Origin: Acidobacteriota bacterium
GTDB lineage: Bacteria; Acidobacteriota; Terriglobia; Terriglobales; Acidobacteriaceae
Length of the DNA: 5,027 nucleotides
Assembly (NCBI GenBank): GCA_021781255.1
Contig: JAJXXG010000300.1
Coordinates: forward strand, 1 to 5,027
Direction: 5' to 3'
Shown: positions 1-4,819 of the stretch, piece after piece
Numbering within the stretch: position 1 is the stretch's first letter
Layout of the letters: every line of letters begins with the position of its first letter
Notes under the pieces: generated by a model
What the model saw: the letters and a program-made list of their open reading frames with translations, nothing else
Told to the model about the DNA's origin: nothing
Databases searched by the model: none
Program-made: the position numbers and the translations under genes

Positions 1-1
1 G

Positions 2-724
2 CTTCAGATTGACGCACCGAACCTGCAACCGGTGACGCTGGCCGACTCGTCGCAACTGAATGTGGGCCAGAAGGTATACGCAATCGGCAATCCGTTCGGA
101 CTTTCGGGCACGATGACGCGGGGCATCATCAGCGCGATCCGGCCGATCAAGAGCGCAAACGGAGCGCCGATCGAGGACGCGATTCAGACCGATGCGGCGA
201 TCAATCCGGGCAACTCGGGAGGGCCGCTGCTGAATTCGAGCGGAGAGGTCATCGGCATTAACACGATGATCGCGTCGAACGGGGCGGATCAGAGCTCGGG
301 CATCGGCTTCGCCATTCCGATCAATACCGCGAAGGCCGCGCTTCCGGACCTGATCCGGTATGGCCGCGTGAAGCGGCCGACGCTGGGGATCGTTTCATTC
401 GCGATCGATCCGGACCTGGCATCGCAGATGGGACTTGCGGCGGACGCCGGAGTGCTGGTCCAGCGGGTGCTGCCGGGCGGGGCAGCGGAGCGCGCGGGAC
501 TGCGCGGGGGAACAGAACAGGCCTACGTGGGCAATACGCCGATCATGCTGGGCGGCGACCTGATTGTTGCGATCGACGGGCAGCAGGTTCAGGATCCGCA
601 GGATATCAACGCCATCATGGACAAGCACCGGGCCGGGGATACGGTGAGTGTCACCATCGTGCGCGGCCAGCGCCGGATGACGATCAAGCTGATGCTGGAT
701 GAGGCACGGGACACAAACATGTAG
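2..724 (+). CDS. htrA: HtrA/Deg-family periplasmic serine protease, C-terminal part (5' end outside window)
   Basis: Envelope protease/chaperone of the trypsin-like S1C family, which degrades misfolded exported proteins. The visible 240 residues start inside the protease domain. The catalytic serine motif GNSGGP is present, with the Ser codon at 215-217 (fragment residue 72), followed by the typical GEVIGINT and GIGFAIPI strands. The catalytic His and Asp lie upstream of the window. A single PDZ domain follows at about fragment residues 125-222, with RPTLGI as the likely carboxylate-binding loop and [11 protein letters not shown] as the conserved core. A Gly-rich insertion precedes GGDLI ([13 protein letters not shown]). 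The protein stops soon after the PDZ, so it resembles one-PDZ DegS/HtrA types and not two-PDZ DegP. The reading frame is open from base 2 and ends at TAG 722-724. An intrinsic terminator follows 28 bases later. The family is certain; the exact ortholog and the N-terminal anchor or signal cannot be seen. Confidence 0.95.
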   Translation, partial: LQIDAPNLQPVTLADSSQLNVGQKVYAIGNPFGLSGTMTRGIISAIRPIKSANGAPIEDAIQTDAAINPGNSGGPLLNSSGEVIGINTMIASNGADQSSGIGFAIPINTAKAALPDLIRYGRVKRPTLGIVSFAIDPDLASQMGLAADAGVLVQRVLPGGAAERAGLRGGTEQAYVGNTPIMLGGDLIVAIDGQQVQDPQDINAIMDKHRAGDTVSVTIVRGQRRMTIKLMLDEARDTNM

Positions 725-752
725 CAGGTGTACAGAGAGTTAACGCAGAGGG

Positions 753-792
753 AACGGCGGGCCGCTTCGACATGGAAGCGGCCCGCCGTTTT
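753..792 (+). terminator. Strong intrinsic terminator of the HtrA-type gene
   Basis: A perfect 16-bp GC-rich stem (AACGGCGGGCCGCTTC, 753-768, paired with 775-790) has a 6-base loop GACATG and runs into TTTT at 789-792. It lies between two convergent genes. Read on the minus strand the stem is equally strong but is followed only by TTCCCTC, so termination of the opposing transcript would be weaker or depend on the stem alone. Confidence 0.88.
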
Positions 793-829
793 CTGGATGC
801 AGCGATGGCGGACAAGCGATGCCTGCGCA

Positions 830-1669
830 TCAGAATCCCGCGTTGATCTCCATCCGCTCGGCCTGGGCAACCTGAGCCCGCGCCCGCGTCAAAGGCTCGT
901 TATAGTGCGCGGCGACAATCTGCGCGGCGCGCGTATCGCTGAGGTAGGGACGGAGCATCGAGAGCTTGATGCCGGTTGCGGCGGACATCTTCTGCACGGC
1001 AGCCTTGCTGGAGATAGAAGCCACGAGCGCGAGGATCGTGTTCACGATGGTGGCCACGGCCTGAATGACCGCCAGCGCATGGGTCTGGCTTGCGGGATCG
1101 GCGATCTTAGCCGCCTGCAAAAGGGCGGCGCCGACCTGCTGCTGAAAGGTGACGACCTGGGTTTGCAACTGCCGTAACGCGCCGGCAGAGGGATGGGCGA
1201 GATAGGCTCTGGCCTGGGCGACAAGCAGGCTGGAAGCGGCATCGAAACCCTGGGTGGCGGCGGTGAAGATGGGCGAATCGGCCGGCGCCAGGAGAGAGAC
1301 GGTCGAATCGACGGTGGCCACGGCGCTGACCAGGGCGGGGGTCCAGTTGACGATGTCCTGGGCAACGCCGGCGGCGGAGCAGCCCTGCATCCAGGGCAGC
1401 GGAATGAGCAGCGCAATCAACATCCAAGCGCCGATGCGGACCGTTGATCCGTGGGATTGCGGTTTCTCGCTCGACGGCACGGGATCCCGGGCGAGGAGGC
1501 CGAGCAGGGCGGTGGCGACGGCGCCGACCAGCGACACGACAGTGCCGGTGCCTGCCTTGCCCAGGGAGATGCCCTGCTGCGAGAGCACGCCGGCGATGCT
1601 GACCAGGGCAACGAGCACACCAGCCACAGAGGTTCTGGGATGGTTCCAGATATTGGCAAAGATATTCAT
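830..1669 (-). CDS. Unrecognised 279-residue membrane/lipoprotein-like protein
   Basis: I do not recognise a named family. Residues about 15-30 and 41-60 are two hydrophobic helices joined by a short Gly-rich turn (GVLSQQGISLGKAGTG), a hairpin like that of small holin-like membrane proteins. A charged linker (RDPVPSSEKP) leads to a third hydrophobic stretch at residues 81-95 ending in PWMQGC, which resembles a lipoprotein signal with Cys97 but has a non-ideal Met at -3. The rest is an Ala/Val/Gln-rich, probably helical region, with a further hydrophobic stretch at about 198-220 and a charged C-terminus. The start is ATG 1669-1667 because AAGGAG sits 8 bases upstream. The same frame runs open to 1867, but that extension is Arg/Ser-rich and unlike a protein start. 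The gene is convergent with the protease gene and has a roughly 740-base gap upstream. A phage-lysis or envelope role is only a guess; reality as a gene is well supported, function is not. Confidence 0.8.
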   Translation of the reverse strand: MNIFANIWNHPRTSVAGVLVALVSIAGVLSQQGISLGKAGTGTVVSLVGAVATALLGLLARDPVPSSEKPQSHGSTVRIGAWMLIALLIPLPWMQGCSAAGVAQDIVNWTPALVSAVATVDSTVSLLAPADSPIFTAATQGFDAASSLLVAQARAYLAHPSAGALRQLQTQVVTFQQQVGAALLQAAKIADPASQTHALAVIQAVATIVNTILALVASISSKAAVQKMSAATGIKLSMLRPYLSDTRAAQIVAAHYNEPLTRARAQVAQAERMEINAGF

Positions 1670-1677
1670 GATGGAAG

Positions 1678-1683
1678 CTCCTT
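1678..1683 (-). promoter_or_regulatory. Shine-Dalgarno site deciding the start of the 279-residue gene
   Basis: On the minus strand AAGGAG lies 8 bases before ATG 1669-1667. This fixes the start there and argues against the longer open frame reaching 1867. Confidence 0.8.
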
Positions 1684-1685
1684 GA

Positions 1686-1708
1686 CGCCGCACGATGCCT
1701 CTGCGGCG
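1686..1708 (-). promoter_or_regulatory. GC hairpin immediately before the ribosome binding site
   Basis: CGCCGCA (1686-1692) is perfectly complementary to TGCGGCG (1702-1708), with a 9-base loop. In the minus-strand mRNA this 7-bp GC stem ends only 2 bases before the Shine-Dalgarno sequence of the 279-residue gene, a position where structure can affect ribosome access. The effect is inferred. Confidence 0.4.
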
Positions 1709-2176
1709 CACGTTTGCAGTTGTAGAGAGGCTGCGCACGGTGGATCCACGCCGGATACGCAGCGGCACCCCATGCACTTCCGCGGCGATTGCGGAAGCCG
1801 AGAAGGATGGCGATGGCGGCTCCAGGCAGGATGCGTCGCAGCCCGCCCGCGCAGTCCGACCCGGCATCCGACTGCCGGTACTGCGCGGTGAGTAAGCGGC
1901 TCCCCATCGCAGATGCCGCCGTGGTTCCGGTCATGACATCCGGTAGAGAGCCGCCGGAGGGAGACAACAGCGGCCGCGCGACTGCGCGAAGCGACCATGC
2001 TTCCCGCGCGAGCCTGCGCCCCGATGCCGTGTCCGGCTGCGGCTGCGTTGAGACTTCGGCAGCGGCCTGGCGGTATCAAGGGGAAGTTGCAGGCTGCTGC
2101 CTGAGCCGCAGGGTCATACAGACCCATCGCCCGGCGTTACGTTTCCGCTGTTTGTCTGTTTGTCCTTAAGGTTAGG

Positions 2177-2203
2177 CGATTGCAGGCAAATTTCATGCAA
2201 TCG
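2177..2203. repeat. 8-bp inverted repeat around an AAATTT centre
   Basis: CGATTGCA (2177-2184) and TGCAATCG (2196-2203) are perfect inverted copies separated by 11 bases containing AAATTT. It lies just downstream of the candidate minus-strand start near 2222, so it could be an operator or an early RNA hairpin. There is no U-run, so it is not an intrinsic terminator. Confidence 0.5.
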
Positions 2204-2228
2204 GCCGCGGGGCGGCAAGTAGCTCGGA

Positions 2229-2256
2229 ATCATACGATTAAGCGATACCGAGGCAA
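2229..2256 (-). promoter_or_regulatory. Candidate minus-strand sigma70-type promoter
   Basis: On the minus strand TTGCCT (2256-2251) and TATGAT (2234-2229) are separated by 16 bases, matching 4 of 6 and 5 of 6 positions of the -35 and -10 consensus. The start would be near 2222, roughly 550 bases before the 279-residue gene, which has no clearly better promoter nearer. The promoter sits inside an imperfect dyad (CTCGG 2223-2227 with CCGAG 2248-2252, plus ATC/GAT inside), so a regulator could bind there. Confidence 0.4.
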
Positions 2257-2347
2257 CCAGGACACTTGACAGGGCCTGAGGCGCGCCCCTTCAGTGAGAC
2301 AGTTGCGATTTTGACAGGGGAGAGGATGGTTGGTTGACCCGGCAGAG

Positions 2348-2372
2348 GAAAAGGGATGGCAGGAGATCTGCC
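2348..2372 (-). terminator. Weak candidate terminator downstream of purN
   Basis: On the minus strand GGCAG (2372-2368) pairs with CTGCC (2362-2358) around a 5-base loop, followed by ATCCC and TTTTCC. The stem is short and the U-run is interrupted and offset, so this is a possible rather than a good intrinsic terminator. No better one is visible after purN. Confidence 0.28.
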
Positions 2373-2412
2373 CGGCCCAGTTCCCTGCCCTGGACGGATC
2401 GATGCCGAAGGA

Positions 2413-3036
2413 TCAGGAATCCTTTTTCAGATACTGCCGGCCTCGGATCTGGTACTCTCCGCTGACCAGGCGAGCAATGGCCTGAGAGTAGGCGATGTGC
2501 TCCTCGGAGAGGATGCGGGCGGAGAGGGTGTGGGCATCGTCGCCGTCGAGGACAGGAACGGACCGCTGCAGGATGATGACGCCGTGATCGAGCTCTTCGT
2601 CGACAAAGTGGACGGTGCAGCCGGCAACCTTGACGCCGTAATCGAAGGCCTGCTGCTGCGCGTCGAGACCGGGAAAAGCGGGCAACAGCGAGGGATGGAT
2701 ATTGAGGATGCGCTGGGGAAAGGCGGCGATGAACTGGGGCGAGAGCAGGCGCATGTAACCGGCGAGACAGACGAGATCGACGCGGTGGCGAAGCAGCAGA
2801 GCCGCGACATCGGCATCGTGCGCTTCTCGCGAGCGCCCTTTGGAGATTTGCAGCGCTGTCGCAAATCCAAGCTTGGCGGCGGCGGCGATGCCGGGAGCAT
2901 CGGCAACGTTGGAGATGACGATGGCGATTTCGACGCCAGGCAGCTTACCGGTCCGGATGGAGTCGGCGATGGCAAGGAAGTTTGATCCGCGGCCGGAGAG
3001 GAGAATGCCGAGGCGGATTGGACGGGAAGCTTGCAA
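2413..3036 (-). CDS. purN: Phosphoribosylglycinamide formyltransferase (GART)
   Basis: Cytosolic enzyme of de novo purine synthesis that transfers the formyl group of 10-formyltetrahydrofolate to GAR, giving FGAR. The 207 residues match the usual size of PurN (about 210). Visible landmarks are the N-terminal Rossmann-like strand ILLSGRGSN (residues 11-19, phosphate binding), the catalytic motif NIHPSLLP with Asn112 and His114, the substrate-loop GCTVHFVDEELDHG with catalytic Asp150, and the C-terminal GEYQIRGRQ. The only start that fits is TTG 3036-3034: the frame upstream is open to the purM stop but contains no ATG or GTG, and GAGAG lies 7 bases before the TTG. It follows purM on the same strand after 57 bases, so the two are very probably cotranscribed. 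All key residues are intact. Confidence 0.97.
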   Translation of the reverse strand: MQASRPIRLGILLSGRGSNFLAIADSIRTGKLPGVEIAIVISNVADAPGIAAAAKLGFATALQISKGRSREAHDADVAALLLRHRVDLVCLAGYMRLLSPQFIAAFPQRILNIHPSLLPAFPGLDAQQQAFDYGVKVAGCTVHFVDEELDHGVIILQRSVPVLDGDDAHTLSARILSEEHIAYSQAIARLVSGEYQIRGRQYLKKDS

Positions 3037-3043
3037 AGAACAT

Positions 3044-3048
3044 CTCTC
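3044..3048 (-). promoter_or_regulatory. purN: Ribosome binding site supporting the TTG start of purN
   Basis: GAGAG on the minus strand ends 7 bases before TTG 3036-3034. The nearby ATG at 3043-3041 is out of frame, and no other in-frame start exists between the purM stop and this TTG, so the rare start is the best choice. Confidence 0.6.
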
Positions 3049-3061
3049 GATGGCAGGGGGC

Positions 3062-3087
3062 GCGGGGACTCGATGCCCGATCCCCGC
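3062..3087 (-). promoter_or_regulatory. Intercistronic hairpin between purM and purN
   Basis: GCGGGGA (3062-3068) pairs perfectly with TCCCCGC (3081-3087), and TCG/CGA (3070-3072 with 3078-3080) can add three inner pairs past a one-base bulge. It lies 6 bases beyond the purM stop in the transcript and lacks a U-run, so it is not a standard terminator. It could protect the purM 3' end or tune the ratio of the two products. Confidence 0.45.
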
Positions 3088-3093
3088 CCTGGT

Positions 3094-4143
3094 TTATGTG
3101 TACTGCACGCGGCGGTCGCCCTTGACGATGCGGCCGACTACGTAGAATTTTTCTTCGGCGCGGTCGAGGAGGTTTTTGGCACGGGTAAACTTGGCCGCGG
3201 GGATGGCAGCGATGAGGCCGATGCCCATGTTGAAGGTCCGCATCATCTCCTCCTGCGAAACGCTGCCGAGCTGGCCGAGATGTTCGAAGATGGGCAGGAC
3301 GGGCCAGGAACCGATCTCGACCTGGGCCATAACACCCTTCGGCAAGATACGGGGCAGATTCTCAGTGATGCCGCCGCCGGTGATGTGGGCCATGCCGGTG
3401 GTGAGGCCGGCTGAGACGAGTTTCTGGATGACCGGGAGGTAGCTGCGATGGGTGCGCATGAGTGCCGCGCCGGCCTTCTCCTTGATGGCGGTGACATACT
3501 GCGTGGGTTTGTAGCCGGCCACCTCAAATAAGAGTTTGCGCGCCAGCGAGTAGCCGTTGGTGTGCAGGCCGGTGGAGGGCAAACCGATGAGGACATCGCC
3601 GGGCTTGATGCCCGCGCCGGTGATCATTTTGTCGCGGTCGACCGCGCCGACAATGAATCCGGCAAGGTCGTACTCACCATCGGCGTAGAAGCCGGGCATC
3701 TGCGCGGTTTCGCCGCCGATCAGGACACAGCCATTGGTCTTGCAGCCGTCAGCGAGGCCGCTGACGACGGTTTCAATCACGTCGGCGTCCAGCCTGCCGG
3801 TGGCCAGGTAATCGAGGAAGAAGAGCGGAGTGGCGCCCTGGACGGCGATGTCGTTGACGCAGTGGTTGACCAGGTCGATGCCGACGGTCTGGTGCAGCCC
3901 CAGAGCAAAGGCCACCTTCAGCTTGGTTCCGACGCCATCAGCGGAGCTGACGAGGACGGGATTCTTCCAGCGCTGGAGGTCGAGGCGAAAGAGCGCCCCG
4001 AAGCCGCCGATTCCAGCCAACGCATTGCGGTTAAAAGTCTTCTGCGCCAAGTACTTGATGCGTTCCTTGGCTTGGCCGCCGCCGCGGATATCGACCCCGG
4101 CGTCGGCGTAAGTGACGGATTTCGCTGCATTTTCCTGAGGCAC
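3094..4143 (-). CDS. purM: Phosphoribosylformylglycinamidine cyclo-ligase (AIR synthetase)
   Basis: Cytosolic ATP-dependent ring-closing enzyme of purine synthesis, converting FGAM to AIR. With the start chosen here it has 349 residues, the normal length for PurM. Motifs in order: YADAGVDI near the N-terminus, SSADGVGTKLK (the signature of the PurM/PurL ATP-binding superfamily), GIDLVNHCVNDI, FFLDYLATG, GCVLIGGETAQMPG, then in the C-terminal domain GLPSTGLHTNGYSLARK and AHITGGGITENLPR. A TTG at 4149 gives two more residues, but GAAGG (4155-4151) is only one base from it and is ideally placed, 7 bases from GTG 4143-4141, so GTG is preferred. The stop is TAA 3096-3094, and purN follows in the same frame. 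The gene is transcribed away from the XRE gene across a 218-base shared region. Identification is firm; only the start is open. Confidence 0.98.
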   Translation of the reverse strand: MPQENAAKSVTYADAGVDIRGGGQAKERIKYLAQKTFNRNALAGIGGFGALFRLDLQRWKNPVLVSSADGVGTKLKVAFALGLHQTVGIDLVNHCVNDIAVQGATPLFFLDYLATGRLDADVIETVVSGLADGCKTNGCVLIGGETAQMPGFYADGEYDLAGFIVGAVDRDKMITGAGIKPGDVLIGLPSTGLHTNGYSLARKLLFEVAGYKPTQYVTAIKEKAGAALMRTHRSYLPVIQKLVSAGLTTGMAHITGGGITENLPRILPKGVMAQVEIGSWPVLPIFEHLGQLGSVSQEEMMRTFNMGIGLIAAIPAAKFTRAKNLLDRAEEKFYVVGRIVKGDRRVQYT

Positions 4144-4150
4144 GGTCAAG

Positions 4151-4155
4151 CCTTC
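4151..4155 (-). promoter_or_regulatory. purM: Shine-Dalgarno site deciding the purM start
   Basis: GAAGG on the minus strand is followed by 7 bases (CTTGACC) and then GTG 4143-4141. For the alternative TTG at 4149-4147 the gap would be a single base, too short for normal initiation. Confidence 0.65.
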
Positions 4156-4197
4156 ATGCTACGGAGAGTCGTCGGCACAGATGAGCCGGAAAGCAGA

Positions 4198-4206
4198 ATT
4201 TTAGCA
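4198..4206 (-). promoter_or_regulatory. Candidate purM promoter (extended -10)
   Basis: The minus strand reads TGCTAAAAT, an extended -10 element (TGn plus a hexamer 5 of 6 to consensus). No recognisable -35 lies 17 bases upstream, which is common for extended -10 promoters. Transcription would start near 4191, giving a purM leader of about 48 bases. Confidence 0.45.
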
Positions 4207-4311
4207 GCATTAGAGGCCGTGATTTCCCACAAATCGCAGCGAAGGATGAGAGGGATGGGGCGGGGATTGCCGAGCGACGCGGGAAAATGCGAAGAGATAT
4301 GGAAAGCATAC

Positions 4312-4340
4312 TTGACATGAAAATTATTCCGGACTACTCT
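4312..4340 (+). promoter_or_regulatory. Sigma70-type promoter of the XRE/membrane-protein genes
   Basis: A perfect -35 TTGACA (4312-4317) is followed, after 17 bases, by TACTCT (4335-4340), a weak -10 that keeps the key T, A and final T. The predicted start near 4347 leaves a leader of only about 15 bases before ATG 4362. The strong -35, weak -10 and the palindrome directly downstream suit a repressor-controlled promoter. Confidence 0.6.
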
Positions 4341-4344
4341 GAGT

Positions 4345-4362
4345 TGGAAAGCTAGCTTTACA
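4345..4362. promoter_or_regulatory. Palindromic operator candidate at the XRE transcription start
   Basis: AAAGCTAGCTTT (4348-4359) is a perfect 12-bp palindrome. With one mismatched pair it extends to TG...CA at 4345-4362. It covers the predicted transcription start and reaches the first base of the XRE start codon, where a bound dimer would block transcription. Autorepression by the adjacent XRE protein is inferred from position and symmetry. Confidence 0.55.
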
Positions 4363-4574
4363 TGGCTCCGACTGTAATCAATCGCGTGAAGGAACAACGG
4401 ATAGCCCGCGGCTGGACGCAGGAGCAACTGGCACAGGCAAGCGGCGTGTCGCGGCAGAGCATCAACGCGATCGAGCGCGACCGCTACGTACCGAGCCTGG
4501 AACTGGCCCTGAGATTTGCGCAGATTTTCGGCTGCCCGACCGATGAGATCTTCCAACTGGAGAAGAAAGCATGA
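4362..4574 (+). CDS. Small XRE/Cro-family HTH transcriptional regulator
   Basis: A 70-residue DNA-binding protein consisting of little more than one lambda-repressor-like HTH domain. Helix 1 is about residues 4-15 (VINRVKEQRIAR), helix 2 TQEQLAQASG and recognition helix 3 SRQSINAIER (30-39). The tail SLELALRFAQIFGCPTDEIFQLE completes the five-helix fold. There is no sensor domain. Such minimal regulators normally act as dimers and repress their own operon. Start ATG 4362 gives the standard N-terminus; the Shine-Dalgarno GGAAAG (4346-4351) is weak and 10 bases away, and the predicted leader is very short. The stop codon overlaps the ATG of the following membrane-protein gene (ATGA), so the two are translationally coupled. 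It is divergent from purM. The regulated genes and any inducing signal are not visible beyond its own promoter. Confidence 0.95.
   Translation: MAPTVINRVKEQRIARGWTQEQLAQASGVSRQSINAIERDRYVPSLELALRFAQIFGCPTDEIFQLEKKA
4559..4562 (+). promoter_or_regulatory. Ribosome binding site of the 79-residue membrane-protein gene
   Basis: GGAG inside the last codons of the XRE gene lies 8 bases before ATG 4571, supporting coupled translation across the ATGA stop/start overlap. Confidence 0.65.
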
Positions 4575-4810
4575 ACCACTCCGTCCTCCGCCGCATCTTG
4601 ATGCTCGATCACGTCACCGATGAGCGACAGCGCGAGCATCATCGCCGATCGAGCACCGCCGCGGTCGTCGCCGGCGCACTCACCGCCCTGGCGCTGCTGG
4701 AATATCGCCTTCTGGTGGAGCACACGATCGCATGGGATCTGATCGCGTTGATCTATGTCATGGGCGGAACAAAGATCGCGCTCATGCTTTGGTATCGCTT
4801 CAAAAACTAA
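4571..4810 (+). CDS. Small two-helix membrane protein coupled to the XRE regulator
   Basis: A 79-residue protein of no family I can name. The N-terminal 28 residues are charged and His/Arg-rich (DHVTDERQREHHRRS). A first membrane helix spans about residues 29-44 (TAAVVAGALTALALLEY) and a second about 55-74 (AWDLIALIYVMGGTKIALML), ending in the basic tail WYRFKN. By the positive-inside rule both ends are probably cytoplasmic. The start overlaps the XRE stop by the ATGA arrangement and has a good GGAG. Pairing of a minimal XRE regulator with a small integral membrane protein is a recurrent bacterial arrangement, and the membrane partner may be a target or a modulator of the repressor; nothing here shows which. 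Overlap, ribosome site and helices make it a credible gene. Confidence 0.82.
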   Translation: MNHSVLRRILMLDHVTDERQREHHRRSSTAAVVAGALTALALLEYRLLVEHTIAWDLIALIYVMGGTKIALMLWYRFKN

Positions 4811-4819
4811 TCCGCCGCA

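Larger units (their letters stand above)
1684..2412. other. About 730 bases without a credible gene, rich in inverted repeats
   Basis: No frame here gives a convincing protein: the open frames are Arg/Ser/Pro/Cys-rich and lack recognisable motifs or a good ribosome binding site. The region does contain a hairpin beside the downstream gene's ribosome site and a palindrome GTGGATCCAC (1740-1749). Further stem candidates lie at 1777-1797 (7 bp), 1861-1878 (CCGGCA/TGCCGG) and 1984-2009. There is an 8-base tandem duplication (CTGTTTGT, 2148-2163), an 8-bp dyad at 2177-2203, and a minus-strand promoter candidate at 2229-2256. TTGACAGGG occurs twice (2266-2274 and 2311-2319). It could be a long regulated leader, a small RNA locus, or the decayed remains of a gene. 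Confidence 0.5.

Noticed and set aside
1670..1867. 66-residue N-terminal extension of the 279-residue protein
   Set aside because: The extension is basic and low in hydrophobic residues, whereas ATG 1669 has a well-placed AAGGAG and begins a normal membrane protein.
1107..2127. Minus-strand frames at 1107-1967 and 1666-2127 in the gap and over the 279-residue gene
   Set aside because: Arg/Ser/Ala/Cys-rich sequence with no domain and no ribosome site; they overlap the better-supported gene or fall in a region with no coding character.
2408..2427. AAGGAT/ATCCTT hairpin followed by T residues on the plus strand
   Set aside because: Terminator-like on the plus strand, but no plus-strand gene ends here and it lies over the purN stop region.
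2356..2985. 209-codon plus-strand open frame
   Set aside because: Antisense to purN, acidic Gly-rich composition typical of a reverse-strand shadow, no motif.
4146..4157. Three-codon reading frame (ATG AAG GCT TGA) overlapping the purM ribosome site on the minus strand
   Set aside because: Could be an upstream mini-frame, but it has no ribosome site and such short frames are common by chance.
4249..4265. G-rich run before the XRE promoter as a possible G-quadruplex
   Set aside because: Only three runs of three or more G are present, so a standard four-run quadruplex cannot form.
3562..4320. 252-codon plus-strand open frame
   Set aside because: It is antisense to purM and keeps no family motif; long antisense frames are expected in GC-rich coding DNA.
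4146..4556. 136-codon minus-strand frame antisense to the XRE gene, ending at the purM start
   Set aside because: Covers the promoter and HTH gene in antisense and has no recognisable feature.
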